Assembly (NCBI RefSeq): GCF_005280295.1
Contig: NZ_CP040020.1
Span: 1,240,001-1,304,000 of the forward strand
DNA from: Brevibacterium sp. CS2
GTDB taxonomy: Bacteria; Actinomycetota; Actinomycetes; Actinomycetales; Brevibacteriaceae
Reading direction: 5' to 3'
Length of the DNA: 64,000 nucleotides
This document shows positions 54,273-62,669 of this stretch, in pieces; within the stretch, counting starts at the first letter, position 1, and every line of letters starts with the position of its first letter. Position numbers and translations under genes: made by a program. The notes beneath the pieces were generated by a model, which saw only the letters and a list, made by a program, of their open reading frames with translations, was not told the origin of the DNA and did not search any database.

Positions 54273-54929
54273 GTGACGAACAGTGAGGGCGCCTCCGCCC
54301 GCCTCCCCCGGATGCCGCTGCGCGGCGTTCTCGCCCGCTGCTGGTGGCGCGCGACCTCCTACCGCCTGGTGCGCGAGGATCCGCCGGTGACCGGGTCGCG
54401 GATCCTGCTGGGCGCCCCGCACACCTCGAACTGGGACTTCGTCCACATGCTCGCGATCGCCTGGGACGCACGTCTGCGGGTGCGCTGGCTCGGCAAGCAG
54501 GAGCTCTTCCGCGGCGTCGGCGGCCCGCTCATGCGGATGCTCGGCGGTGTCCCCGTGGACCGGTCGAACCCGGCCGGGCTCGTCGACGCGGTGATCGAGC
54601 GAGCGCGCACCGAGCCGGACTTCTCGCTCGTCGTCACGCCCGAGGGCACACGCTCCGGCGACGGCTGGCGCAGCGGCTTCTACCGGATCGCGATGGCGAC
54701 CGGACTGCCGGTGACGCTCGGGTTCATCGATGTACGCTCCCGCACCACCGGGCTGGGGCCGACGATCCGACTCACCGGGAACATGGCCGCCGACATGGAT
54801 CGGATCCGCGCCTTCTACGCCGACAAGGCCGGGATGAAGCCGGAGCTGCGGACGGAGCCGCGCCTCTCCGGCGAGGGCCGGACCGCAGACGGGCACCCGC
54901 GCGCGGGCGAGCCGACGCAGCCGTCCTGA
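54273..54929 (+). CDS. PlsC-like 1-acylglycerol-3-phosphate acyltransferase family protein
   Basis: 218 residues. The HX4D motif in PHTSNWDF and the TPEGTRS motif define the lysophospholipid acyltransferase fold. GKQELF and GGVPVDRS match conserved blocks. It may acylate a phospholipid or other lipid acceptor. Probably leaderless: TAGCCT is seven bases before the GTG. The stop lies in the first copy of a 23-bp tandem duplication. Confidence 0.85.
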   Translation: MTNSEGASARLPRMPLRGVLARCWWRATSYRLVREDPPVTGSRILLGAPHTSNWDFVHMLAIAWDARLRVRWLGKQELFRGVGGPLMRMLGGVPVDRSNPAGLVDAVIERARTEPDFSLVVTPEGTRSGDGWRSGFYRIAMATGLPVTLGFIDVRSRTTGLGPTIRLTGNMAADMDRIRAFYADKAGMKPELRTEPRLSGEGRTADGHPRAGEPTQPS

Positions 54930-54962
54930 GGGTGTATGAGCAGCCGTCCTGAGGGTGTATGA
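54917..54962 (+). repeat. Perfect 23-bp tandem duplication spanning a stop codon
   Basis: GCAGCCGTCCTGAGGGTGTA plus TGA occurs at 54917-54939 and 54940-54962. The first copy contains the acyltransferase TGA; the second is just beyond it. Confidence 0.9.
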
Positions 54963-54973
54963 ATAGCGAGATC

Positions 54974-55010
54974 CCGCGGTTCCTGAGAACGGATCCGCGG
55001 GATTCTGCTG
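54974..55010 (+). repeat. Dispersed 3'-end repeat, copy B
   Basis: CCGCGGTTCCTGAGAACGGA followed by TCCGCGGGATTCTGC. Same order and spacing as copy A, with several base changes. It lies after the acyltransferase gene, in the same orientation. Confidence 0.72.
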
Positions 55011-55021
55011 TATCACTGCTG

Positions 55022-55094
55022 TGGCTCCGACCGGCGTCGATCCGGTGACCTTTCGATTTTCAGTCGAACGCTCTACCAACTGAGCTACAGAGCC
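55022..55094 (-). tRNA. tRNA-Phe (GAA)
   Basis: Read on the minus strand: seven-base acceptor stem GGCTCTG/CGGAGCC, D-arm GCTCAGTTGGTAGAGC, anticodon loop CTGAAAA with GAA, and T-arm. 73 nt without CCA. Last of three tRNA genes. Confidence 0.95.
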
Positions 55095-55163
55095 GAGTGC
55101 GGTCCATCGTACCGCACGGAAGAACGAAGGCCCTTCTGAAACAGAAGAGCCTTCATTGCTCCG

Positions 55164-55237
55164 CGACCCTGACGGGACTCGAACCCGCGACCTCCGCCGT
55201 GACAGGGCGGCGCGCTAACCAACTGCGCCACAGGGCC
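55164..55237 (-). tRNA. tRNA-Asp (GTC)
   Basis: Minus strand: acceptor GGCCCTG/CAGGGTC, D-arm GCGCAGTTGGTTAGCGC, anticodon loop CTGTCAC with GTC, T-loop GGGTTCGAGTCCC. 74 nt without CCA. Middle gene of the cluster. Confidence 0.95.
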
Positions 55238-55281
55238 ATATTCATTTGTGTCGTGCTGCGGGGATCCGCTCATCGTACACG

Positions 55282-55354
<73 letters not shown>

Positions 55355-55394
55355 CCAGTTGCCTCACCGTTCTCACGGCGTTTGAACCTCAGTC

Positions 55395-55424
55395 AGCCTA
55401 CCCCAGAGCCGCGACGCTTTGCAA
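55395..55424 (-). promoter_or_regulatory. Promoter of the tRNA cluster
   Basis: Minus strand: TTGCAA (55424-55419), 18-bp spacer, TAGGCT (55400-55395), about 40 bp before tRNA-Glu. Confidence 0.6.
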
Positions 55425-55498
55425 AACCGGAACGGCTCCCCGGGGCGTGAGGTGCATCACGGCCCACCGGGGCGAAGGGGCACGCCGGCCGGCGTTCG

Positions 55499-55504
55499 TA
55501 GACT
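55499..55504 (+). promoter_or_regulatory. -10 box of leaderless zincin gene
   Basis: TAGACT lies six bases before the ATG at 55511. Confidence 0.55.
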
Positions 55505-55510
55505 GGGGGC

Positions 55511-55861
55511 ATGGAGAAGATCGACGATGCGCGGTTCGACGCCCTCGTCGACGCCGCGATGGCGGACCTGCCGCCGGGCGTCGAGGACTTCATGGACAAC
55601 GTGGCGCTGTTCGTCGAGGACGCGCCGCCCCCGGAGACCCCGGACCTGCTCGGGGTGTACGACGGGATCCCGCTCACCGAGCGCGACGGCTCCTGGGGGT
55701 TCGTGCCCCCGGACACCATCGTCCTGTTCAAGAACCCGCTCATCGACTTCGCGCGCGACGAGGAGCATCTGCGGGCGGAGATCCGGATCACCATCGTCCA
55801 TGAGATCGCCCACCACTGCGGGATCGACGACGACCGGCTGCACGAGCTCGGCTGGGGCTGA
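55511..55861 (+). CDS. Minimal zincin-type metallopeptidase family protein
   Basis: 116 residues. HEIAHHCGIDDD (His97, His101 and a following Asp) is the HExxHxxGxxD zinc site, and the preceding segment DTIVLFKNPLID is typical of the short actinobacterial zincin-like family (DUF1025/PF06262). It is too small for a normal protease and its substrate is unknown. Apparently leaderless. Confidence 0.85.
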   Translation: MEKIDDARFDALVDAAMADLPPGVEDFMDNVALFVEDAPPPETPDLLGVYDGIPLTERDGSWGFVPPDTIVLFKNPLIDFARDEEHLRAEIRITIVHEIAHHCGIDDDRLHELGWG

Positions 55862-55991
55862 GTCGTGGATTGGCTCACACGCTGAACCATCACCTAGAGT
55901 GGCGGGGGTATTCAGACCACTCTCGTTCGACCGGACTGCGTGGTCCGGATGCTTCGACAGCATGAAGACGAGCAGGAGGCTACAGCCACAC

Positions 55992-56492
55992 ATGTCGATT
56001 GCGGCCCGCATTCACAGCTCAGCGACACCGGCACTGCGCGTGCTCAACCTGGCCGGGGTGGAGTACTCGGTCCACGAGTTCGACCACGACCCAGCGGTCC
56101 GGCGCTACGGCCCGGAAGCGGTCGAACAGCTCGGCACCGACTCCGCGCGCGTCTTCAAGACCCTGATGATCCTCGTCGACGCCGAGCCCGTCATCGCGCT
56201 CGTCCCCGTCTCCGGCCAGCTCGACCTCAAGGCGCTCGCCGGGGTCCTCGGCGGCAAGAAGGCTCACCTCGCGGGGATCGCTGAGACCGAGCGACGCACC
56301 GGCTACGTCGCCGGCGGGGTCAGCCCGTTCGGCCAGCGCAATGCCTCCCCGGTCGTCCTCGACCGCACCGCCCAGGACTTCAGCACCGTGTTCGTCTCCG
56401 CCGGTCGCCGCGGCATGGAGATCGAGATCCGGCCCAACGACCTCGTCATGCTCACGAACGCGCGCATCGGGAAGATCGCCAACCTCGACTGA
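55992..56492 (+). CDS. ybaK: Cys-tRNA(Pro)/Cys-tRNA(Cys) deacylase YbaK
   Basis: 166 residues; hydrolyses mischarged Cys-tRNA(Pro). It shows the family pattern: VEYSVHEFDHDP at the N-terminus, VFKTLMILVD with the conserved Lys, KKAHLAG, and VSPFGQR. The ATG at 55992 has AGGAGG 13 bases upstream and is preferred to an earlier in-frame ATG that lacks a site. Confidence 0.92.
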   Translation: MSIAARIHSSATPALRVLNLAGVEYSVHEFDHDPAVRRYGPEAVEQLGTDSARVFKTLMILVDAEPVIALVPVSGQLDLKALAGVLGGKKAHLAGIAETERRTGYVAGGVSPFGQRNASPVVLDRTAQDFSTVFVSAGRRGMEIEIRPNDLVMLTNARIGKIANLD

Positions 56493-56528
56493 TCGCCGAT
56501 CCCGGCAGGGAACCCTGCATCGAATCGG

Positions 56529-56559
56529 TTGACAGAGCTCGAGCAGACGCGCCTATACT
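56529..56559 (+). promoter_or_regulatory. Strong promoter of the Tat-exported protein gene
   Basis: Consensus -35 TTGACA (56529-56534), a 19-bp spacer and TATACT (56554-56559). The spacer is 1-2 bp longer than usual. The leader of about 30 nt before the GTG has only a weak AGGA ribosome site. Confidence 0.65.
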
Positions 56560-56595
56560 GTCGAGTAACTTTGCGGCTGCGGACAGGATGCGATA

Positions 56596-57210
56596 GTGGC
56601 GACCTACAGTTCCCGTCGACGCTTCATCACCGCCACCGCCTGGACAGCCCCTGCCCTCGTGGTCGTCACGGCCACTCCGGCGCTCGCGATGAGCACGCGG
56701 GGGTTCTCGGTGCTGTTCAATCAGGCGCTCGCGGGCTCCGACGGCTTCGTGCAGCAGTCGTACCTCAACCTCGGGATGCAGCCGGGGACCTCGGCATTCA
56801 CGCTTCCGGCATCGATGACGGTGTACTTCCAGGTCGTCGGACTCAATACGCGGACCGTCGATGAACGCAGCTTCACCGCAAGCAGTTCCGACGGCACAGT
56901 GACGAAACTCGCTTACGATCCGACGACACGGACGACGAGATTCTCCTGGGTGATCCCCGCCGGAACGCGGATCCCGAGTCTGTCGACCTCCAACCCGGGG
57001 GACACCGCTTACCCCGATGTCGCGTTCTACTGGCGCGACGGACTCACGTCGAACGGCCGCATCACCAACAAGGTCGTCGTCACCGGGATCAGCGGGCCCA
57101 CGAGTTCTCTGCCTCTCACCGGGTACGGCAATCGGCAGGCCGGACCGGCGAGTGCACCGATCGACTCCGCCGTCGTCGGCGACCTCTCCACCGGCAACGG
57201 GATCTACTGA
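56596..57210 (+). CDS. Tat-exported protein of unknown function
   Basis: 204 residues. N-terminal twin-arginine signal SRRRFITATAWTAPALVV ending at ALA|MS. The mature part is rich in Ser, Thr and Gly and looks like beta-strands (FSVLFNQALAG, TRFSWVIPAGTRI). It has no cysteine or cofactor motif, so export as a folded protein is unexplained. Transcribed from a near-consensus promoter, suggesting high expression. No family recognised. Confidence 0.75.
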   Translation: MATYSSRRRFITATAWTAPALVVVTATPALAMSTRGFSVLFNQALAGSDGFVQQSYLNLGMQPGTSAFTLPASMTVYFQVVGLNTRTVDERSFTASSSDGTVTKLAYDPTTRTTRFSWVIPAGTRIPSLSTSNPGDTAYPDVAFYWRDGLTSNGRITNKVVVTGISGPTSSLPLTGYGNRQAGPASAPIDSAVVGDLSTGNGIY

Positions 57211-57255
57211 GCGACGTCGAAGTCACGGGCCCGCGTTCGGACGCATCGGGCTCTC

Positions 57256-57870
57256 CTACAGGTACTCCGCCTCGCCCACCTCCGGTGCGCACGTCCCGGC
57301 GGTGACATCGGCGAGCATCGCCAGACAGGCGTCCACCTCTCCGGCCGGCACCGCGAAGCGATGGGTGACGGTCTCCGCCCACGTGCTGTCGGCCACCGTC
57401 CACCCGGCCTGCTCGGCCAGGCGCTGTGCCTGTGCGGCGTGGGCGTAGTCGAGCTCCGCGGTCACCGGGACGACGAGGTTCCGGCGCACGGTCTCGAGCT
57501 CCCAGAGCGCCTCGGATGCGGCGGCGCCGTAGGCGCGCACGAGCCCGCCCGCCCCGAGCTTCGTCCCGCCGAAGTAGCGGGTGACGACGGCGACGACATT
57601 GGTGAGCCCGTGCCCGGTGACGACCTCGAGGATCGGGGCGCCCGCGGTGCCGGCCGGCTCTCCGTCGTCGGAGGACCGCTGGGTCCGCCCGTCCGGTCCG
57701 AGGACGAACGCGGTGCAGTGGTGCCGGGCCTTCGGATGCGCCGCGCGCTGCTCCTCGACGATCGCCCGGGCGGCCTCCTCGGTCGCGGCATGCGCGACGC
57801 GGGCGATGAAGCGGGACCGTTTGATCTCGATCTCCGCGGTGTTCTCGCCCACCGGCTCCTCGTAGCCCAT
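57256..57870 (-). CDS. yigZ: YigZ/IMPACT (UPF0029) family protein
   Basis: 204 residues. The N-terminal IKRSRFIARV and the conserved DDGEPAGTAGAPILEVV and RYFGGTKLGAGGLVRAY motifs identify the family, with a C-terminal DUF1949-like domain. The bacterial role is unsettled. The ATG at 57870 is chosen; TACAGT is seven bases upstream, so it is probably leaderless. Confidence 0.9.
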   Translation of the reverse strand: MGYEEPVGENTAEIEIKRSRFIARVAHAATEEAARAIVEEQRAAHPKARHHCTAFVLGPDGRTQRSSDDGEPAGTAGAPILEVVTGHGLTNVVAVVTRYFGGTKLGAGGLVRAYGAAASEALWELETVRRNLVVPVTAELDYAHAAQAQRLAEQAGWTVADSTWAETVTHRFAVPAGEVDACLAMLADVTAGTCAPEVGEAEYL

Positions 57871-58097
57871 GCCGGCCACTGTATCGGGCGGCCCCGCCGG
57901 GGCCTGTCGGCAGTCGGAACACGACAGGGAGCACCGGTCCCGGCGACGCCCCGGCCCGGTGCACGCCGGCCTGTCCCGACCCGCGGGATGACGCGGCCGA
58001 AACCGCGCCCGCGCCTCGGCGGTGGCCTACGATGAGGGGACGAAGCCGCCGGCCCGCGGACTGCGGTCCGCACCCGCCACGCCGAGAAGGGGTGTCC

Positions 58098-59456
58098 ATG
58101 TCCGATTTCACCGAGGCAGAGCTCGCAGCCATCCGCAGCGAGGCCGAGCGCACGTACGAGCTCGACCGCGCGCACGTGTTCCATTCGTGGTCGGCGCAGG
58201 CGCAGATCTCGCCGATGGTGATCTCCCGGGCGCAGGGCCCCTACGTGTTCGACGGCGAGGGCACGCGGTTCCTCGACTTCTCCTCGCAGCTCGTCAACAC
58301 GAACATCGGCCACCAGCACCCGGCCGTCGTCCAGGCGATCAAGGATCAGGCCGACCTCATCTGCACGATCAACCCCGCCCACGGCAACGCCGCCCGTTCC
58401 GAGGCCGCCCGTCTCATCACCGAGCTCACGCCGGCCGGCCTCGATCACGTGTTCTTCACCAACGGCGGTGCGGACGCCAACGAGCACGCGGTGCGCATGG
58501 CGCGCCTGCACACCGGCAAGCACAAGGTGCTCGCCCGGTATCGCAGCTACCACGGCGGCACCCAGACCGCGATCAACATCACCGGCGACCCGCGTCGCTT
58601 CGCCAACGACCGCGGCGACTCCGGGGTCGTCCACTTCTTCGGACCGTTCCTCTACCGCAGCGAATTCGATGCCACGACCGAGGCGGAGGAGACCGAGCGG
58701 GCGCTGCGCCACCTCGAGCGGACCATCCAGCTCGAGGGCCCGCAGACCATCGCCGCGATCGTCCTCGAGTCGATCCCCGGCACCGCCGGCATCATGATCC
58801 CCAGCCCGGAGTACATGCAGGGCGTGCGGCGGCTGTGCGACGAGTACGGCCTCATGCTCATCGCGGACGAGGTCATGGCCGGGTTCGGCCGGGCCGGGAA
58901 GTGGTTCGCCTTCGAGCACTTCGACATCGTGCCCGACATCATCACCTTCGCCAAGGGCGTCAACTCCGGCTACGTGCCGCTCGGCGGCGTCATCATGAGC
59001 GACGACATCTACGCCACCTTCGCCGAGCGCGCCTACCCCGGCGGCCTCACCTACTCCGGCCACCCGCTCGCGTGCGCGGCCGCCGTCGCGACGATCACCG
59101 CGATGCACGAGGAGAACATGATCGACAACGCCGCCAAGCTCGGTGCGGAGATCCTGGGACCGCGGCTGCAGGAGTTCTCCGAGAAGTACCCTAACGTCGG
59201 CGAGACCCGCGGCGTGGGGATGTTCTGGGCGCTCGAGCTCGTGCGCGACAAGGAGACCCGGGAGCCGCTGGCGCCCTACGGCGGGAGCTCGCCGGAGGTC
59301 GCGGAGATCGTCGGGAAGCTCAAGGCCGGCGGCGTGCTGCCGTTCAACAACTTCCACCGGCTCCACGTGGTCCCGCCGCTCAACATCTCCGCCGACGAGC
59401 TCAACGCCGGGCTCGACGTGTTCGAGCAGGTCCTCTCCGAGGCGCACTACACCTGA
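58098..59456 (+). CDS. Class III PLP-dependent aminotransferase
   Basis: 452 residues. PLP-Lys286 in FAKGVNSGYVPLGGV, the Asp in LIADEVMAGFGRAGKW, and YHGGTQTAINITGD are present. The class covers GABA, beta-alanine, taurine and other omega-amino donors; substrate is not fixed by sequence. It converges on an amide-hydrolase operon, so a role in breaking down a nitrogen compound together with it is possible. AGAAGGGG precedes the ATG. Confidence 0.9.
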   Translation: MSDFTEAELAAIRSEAERTYELDRAHVFHSWSAQAQISPMVISRAQGPYVFDGEGTRFLDFSSQLVNTNIGHQHPAVVQAIKDQADLICTINPAHGNAARSEAARLITELTPAGLDHVFFTNGGADANEHAVRMARLHTGKHKVLARYRSYHGGTQTAINITGDPRRFANDRGDSGVVHFFGPFLYRSEFDATTEAEETERALRHLERTIQLEGPQTIAAIVLESIPGTAGIMIPSPEYMQGVRRLCDEYGLMLIADEVMAGFGRAGKWFAFEHFDIVPDIITFAKGVNSGYVPLGGVIMSDDIYATFAERAYPGGLTYSGHPLACAAAVATITAMHEENMIDNAAKLGAEILGPRLQEFSEKYPNVGETRGVGMFWALELVRDKETREPLAPYGGSSPEVAEIVGKLKAGGVLPFNNFHRLHVVPPLNISADELNAGLDVFEQVLSEAHYT

Positions 59457-59464
59457 GCAGATCG

Positions 59465-59516
59465 CAATTTCCGGCGGTTCCTGTGAGCGAATCCGCGAGA
59501 ATTTGCACTCTCAACG
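59465..59516 (+). repeat. Dispersed 3'-end repeat, copy C
   Basis: GCGGTTCCTGTGAGCGAATC followed by CGCGAGAATTTGCACTCTCAACGG. It lies 9 bp after the aminotransferase stop, in the same orientation as the gene. Confidence 0.72.
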
Positions 59517-59636
59517 GTCTTCTTCGGCGGCCGGCCGCCTCCCGTGACCGACCGCCTCCCGCGACCGACCCGACCGCCTCCCGCGACCGACCCGACCGCC
59601 TCCCGTGCTGTCCTCACTGCGCGTCAGCCGAGGCTG

Positions 59637-60902
59637 TCAGTCGAGTGCGCCCCCGACGAGCCGCGCGGCCACCCCGGTGAACAGGTCGACCCCGGCGCAC
59701 AGGTCCGCGTCCGTCGTGTACTCGCCCTCGTTGTGGGACACCCCGTCGACGCTCGGCACGAACAGCATGACCGAGGGCACGACGTCCTTGACGTTCGTCG
59801 AGTCGTGGCCGGCGATCGTCATGATGTCCCGGTGGCTGAGCCCGAGCTCCTCGGCGACCTCACGGGACAGCTCGACGCCGCGCGGATCGTAGGGGAGCAG
59901 CCCCCAGGAATGCGCGGTGTCCTTCTCGATCCGGACGCTCGCGAGCTCCTCGATCTCCGCGATCCGCTCGTGGAGCAGCGCATCGGCCTGCGCGACGAGC
60001 GATTCGTCGGGGGAGCGCATGTCGAGGTGGAGGCGCACCTCGCGCGCGACGACGACCGGGGAGTTCGGCTCGATGACCATCTGCCCGACCGAGGTGTGCA
60101 TGTCGGGACCGAACCGGTCGGCGATCTCGCGGGCCGCGACGACGAGGTGGGAGGCGCCGAGCAGCGCATCGTGCCGGTCGGAGATCACCGTGGACCCGGT
60201 GTGCGACTGGTCGCCGGTGACGATGAGGTGGTACTTCTGCGCGGCCCATGTCGCTTCGACGAGGCCGATCGTCACCCCCTCTTCGTCGAGGTGGCGGCCC
60301 TGCTCGATGTGGATCTCCGCATAGGCGGCGGCCTCCGGGCCGTCACCGGTGCCGAGCGCCCCACCGGCTTCGAGCGCCTCGGCGACACTCACCCCGGTGA
60401 GGTCGACGGTCTTGAGCGCGGCGTCGGCGTCCATCTTCCCGGTGTAGACGCTCGAGCCCATCATCGAGGGCTGGAACCGGGAGCCCTCCTCGTTGAACCA
60501 GTTGACGACGGCGATGTTGTGCCGCGGCGTGTGCCCGGACTCCTCGAAGCGGCGCACCAGGCGCCAGGCGGCCTGCGCAGCGGCGAGCACCCCGTAGGCG
60601 CCGTCGAACTTTCCGCCGAGCGGCTGGGAATCGAGGTGGGAGCCGAGCAGCACGTACGGTGCGCCGGGTGTCCACGTGTACAGGCCGAATTGGTTGCCGA
60701 CCCGGTCGCACTCGACGCGGAACCCGCGCTCGGTGAGCCAGGCGGTGAGCCAGCCGCGCTGCTCCACGTCGGGGGCGGTCATCGCCTCACGGTCGACGCC
60801 GCCGCGGGGTGTCTCTCCGAACCGTGAGAGCTCCCGGAAGTCGGCGAGCACCTCGGCGTCGAGCTGTTCGGCGGTGAGCTGCGAGTAGGCGGGGTCCGTC
60901 AT
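59637..60902 (-). CDS. M20-family Zn-dependent amidase (hydantoinase/carbamoylase type)
   Basis: 421 residues of the N-carbamoyl-amino-acid hydrolase/allantoate amidohydrolase group. Metal ligands appear in GSHLDSQPLGGKFDGA, WFNEEGSRF, EIHIEQG and the C-terminal GVSHNEGEYT. It removes a carbamoyl or amide group from an N-substituted amino acid; the substrate is unknown. Last gene of the operon that starts beyond the right edge. Confidence 0.88.
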   Translation of the reverse strand: MTDPAYSQLTAEQLDAEVLADFRELSRFGETPRGGVDREAMTAPDVEQRGWLTAWLTERGFRVECDRVGNQFGLYTWTPGAPYVLLGSHLDSQPLGGKFDGAYGVLAAAQAAWRLVRRFEESGHTPRHNIAVVNWFNEEGSRFQPSMMGSSVYTGKMDADAALKTVDLTGVSVAEALEAGGALGTGDGPEAAAYAEIHIEQGRHLDEEGVTIGLVEATWAAQKYHLIVTGDQSHTGSTVISDRHDALLGASHLVVAAREIADRFGPDMHTSVGQMVIEPNSPVVVAREVRLHLDMRSPDESLVAQADALLHERIAEIEELASVRIEKDTAHSWGLLPYDPRGVELSREVAEELGLSHRDIMTIAGHDSTNVKDVVPSVMLFVPSVDGVSHNEGEYTTDADLCAGVDLFTGVAARLVGGALD

Positions 60903-60976
60903 GTCTCTCCTCGGGTGTCGGGGTGGGTGGTGAGTGGGCCGTCGGCGTGCGAGACGGCGATCGAGATTGCGATGAT

Positions 60977-61010
60977 CTGCGGAAACGCTCTCAGGAACCG
61001 TCGAGAATTG
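60977..61010 (-). repeat. Dispersed 3'-end repeat, copy D (inverted)
   Basis: On the minus strand: AATTCTCGACGGTTCCTGAG followed by AGCGTTTCCGCAG. It lies 11 bp after the stop of the amidohydrolase gene, in that gene's orientation, and in the 118-bp gap before the M20 gene. Confidence 0.65.
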
Positions 61011-61020
61011 TAGTCTGGGG

Positions 61021-62652
61021 TCAGAGGGTGGAGTGGGTGAACTCGCCGCCGAGCAGCGTGGCGCGCACCGGGATGTCCTTGATCGTCGTCGGATCGACCT
61101 CGAGCGGCGAGGCCCCGAGCACGACGAGGTCGGCGAGCTTCCCCGTGCTCAGCGTCCCCTTGGACTCCTCCTGGCCCGAGGCGCGAGCGGCCACCTCGGT
61201 GTAGGCGCGCACCGCCTGCTCCGGGGTCAGGCATTCGGATTCGGCGCCGAACACCGCGCCGGAGCGGGTGCGGCGGTCGACGAAGGACTGGATGCCGCGC
61301 AGCGCGTTGCCGTCCGCGCACGGCCGGTCCGAGCTGCCCGGCACCAGGACCCCGGCCGCCACGAGCGAGGCCGCGCGATAGAGCAGGTGGGCGCGCTGCG
61401 GGCCGACCGAGGAGTTCATCCCGTCCCCGATCCCGTCGGCGAACGCGCCCTGCGGGGTCACCGCGATGCCGTACTCCGCGAGCACCGGCAGGTGCTCGTC
61501 CCGCACCATCCCGGCGTGCTCGATCCGGTTGGGGATCCGGCGCCGTCCGTACCGGTCGACGGCCTCGGTGATGTTCGCGACCGCCTGGTCGACGGCGAGG
61601 TCGCCGATCGCGTGGACGGCGAGCGACCACCCGGAGCGGTAGGCATCGAGGGTGAGGCGGCGCAGCTCGGCCGGGTCCTCCTGGAGGTACCCGGGGTGAT
61701 CGCGGCCCTCGTAGTTCTCGGTGAGCGCGGCGGTCTCGCCGGACATCGCACCGTCCATGAAGATCTTCACCGGGCCCAGGCTGATCATGTCGTCGCCGAA
61801 CCCGGAGAGCATGCCGAGGTCGAGACCGAGCCCGATGTCGTCCGCGGCGTGCGCGGCCATCGGGTGGAGGGCGCTGATCGAGGGCATGAGCTGGGCGCGT
61901 GCGCGCAGCCGCCCCTCCGCTCGCGCCCGGAGGTAGGCGGTGACCTCGATGGGGGAGTGGCCGATCCATCCGGCGGCGATCCCGGCCTCCCCGAAGCTCG
62001 TGATCCCCTCCCGCGCGTAGTGCGCGGTGGCGAGGTCGAGGGCGTGGACGATCGCCTCGGCCGAGTACGGCCGGATGAGGTCCTGGACGAGCGTCTGCGC
62101 GGTCTCCTCGACGAGCCCGGTGGGTCGGCCCTCGGCGTCGCGCACGATCTTCCCGCCCACCGGCTCGGTGAACCCGGGCTCGAACACCCCGGCAAGCTCG
62201 AGGGCGCGGGTGTTGACGATCGCGGCGTGGCCGCTGACCTGCCGCATGAACAGCGGCCGGTCGCCGGCGATCCGGTCGAGCACTGCGATGTCGGGGTATG
62301 CGCCGTCATAGTCCTGGTGGGAGTAGCCGGTGGCGTTGACCCACTCCCCGGCGGGGATCCCGGCGACGGCGTCCTCGAGGGTGCGGTACACCTCGGGCAG
62401 GCCGCCGGGCAGCTTCTCCACGTCGATCGAGGCGAGCGTGAGCCCGAACCACGTCGTGTGGCAGTGGACGTCGTTGAATCCCGGCAGCACCGCGGCACCC
62501 TCGAGGTCGACGGTGCGCCGCGCAGTGAGGCCCTCGAGCTCCTCGTCGAAGCCGAGGAGCCGGCCCTGGTGGATGCCGATCGTCGACGCGGTGGGGCGGG
62601 CGTCGTCGAAGGTCACGGCGGCGGCGTTGCGCAGCAGCAGGTCGATCTCCAT
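61021..62652 (-). CDS. YtcJ-like metal-dependent amidohydrolase
   Basis: 543 residues of the amidohydrolase_3 family. Metal-binding PGFNDVHCHTTWFG is near residue 60, a carboxylated-Lys region at GPVKIFMDGAMSG, then VHAIGDLAVDQAV and PNRIEHAG. It hydrolyses an unidentified amide or cyclic amide. It lies between a TPP enzyme gene (17 bp) and the M20 amidase gene. Confidence 0.88.
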   Translation of the reverse strand: MEIDLLLRNAAAVTFDDARPTASTIGIHQGRLLGFDEELEGLTARRTVDLEGAAVLPGFNDVHCHTTWFGLTLASIDVEKLPGGLPEVYRTLEDAVAGIPAGEWVNATGYSHQDYDGAYPDIAVLDRIAGDRPLFMRQVSGHAAIVNTRALELAGVFEPGFTEPVGGKIVRDAEGRPTGLVEETAQTLVQDLIRPYSAEAIVHALDLATAHYAREGITSFGEAGIAAGWIGHSPIEVTAYLRARAEGRLRARAQLMPSISALHPMAAHAADDIGLGLDLGMLSGFGDDMISLGPVKIFMDGAMSGETAALTENYEGRDHPGYLQEDPAELRRLTLDAYRSGWSLAVHAIGDLAVDQAVANITEAVDRYGRRRIPNRIEHAGMVRDEHLPVLAEYGIAVTPQGAFADGIGDGMNSSVGPQRAHLLYRAASLVAAGVLVPGSSDRPCADGNALRGIQSFVDRRTRSGAVFGAESECLTPEQAVRAYTEVAARASGQEESKGTLSTGKLADLVVLGASPLEVDPTTIKDIPVRATLLGGEFTHSTL

Positions 62653-62669
62653 GAGCGGTGGGACTCCTT

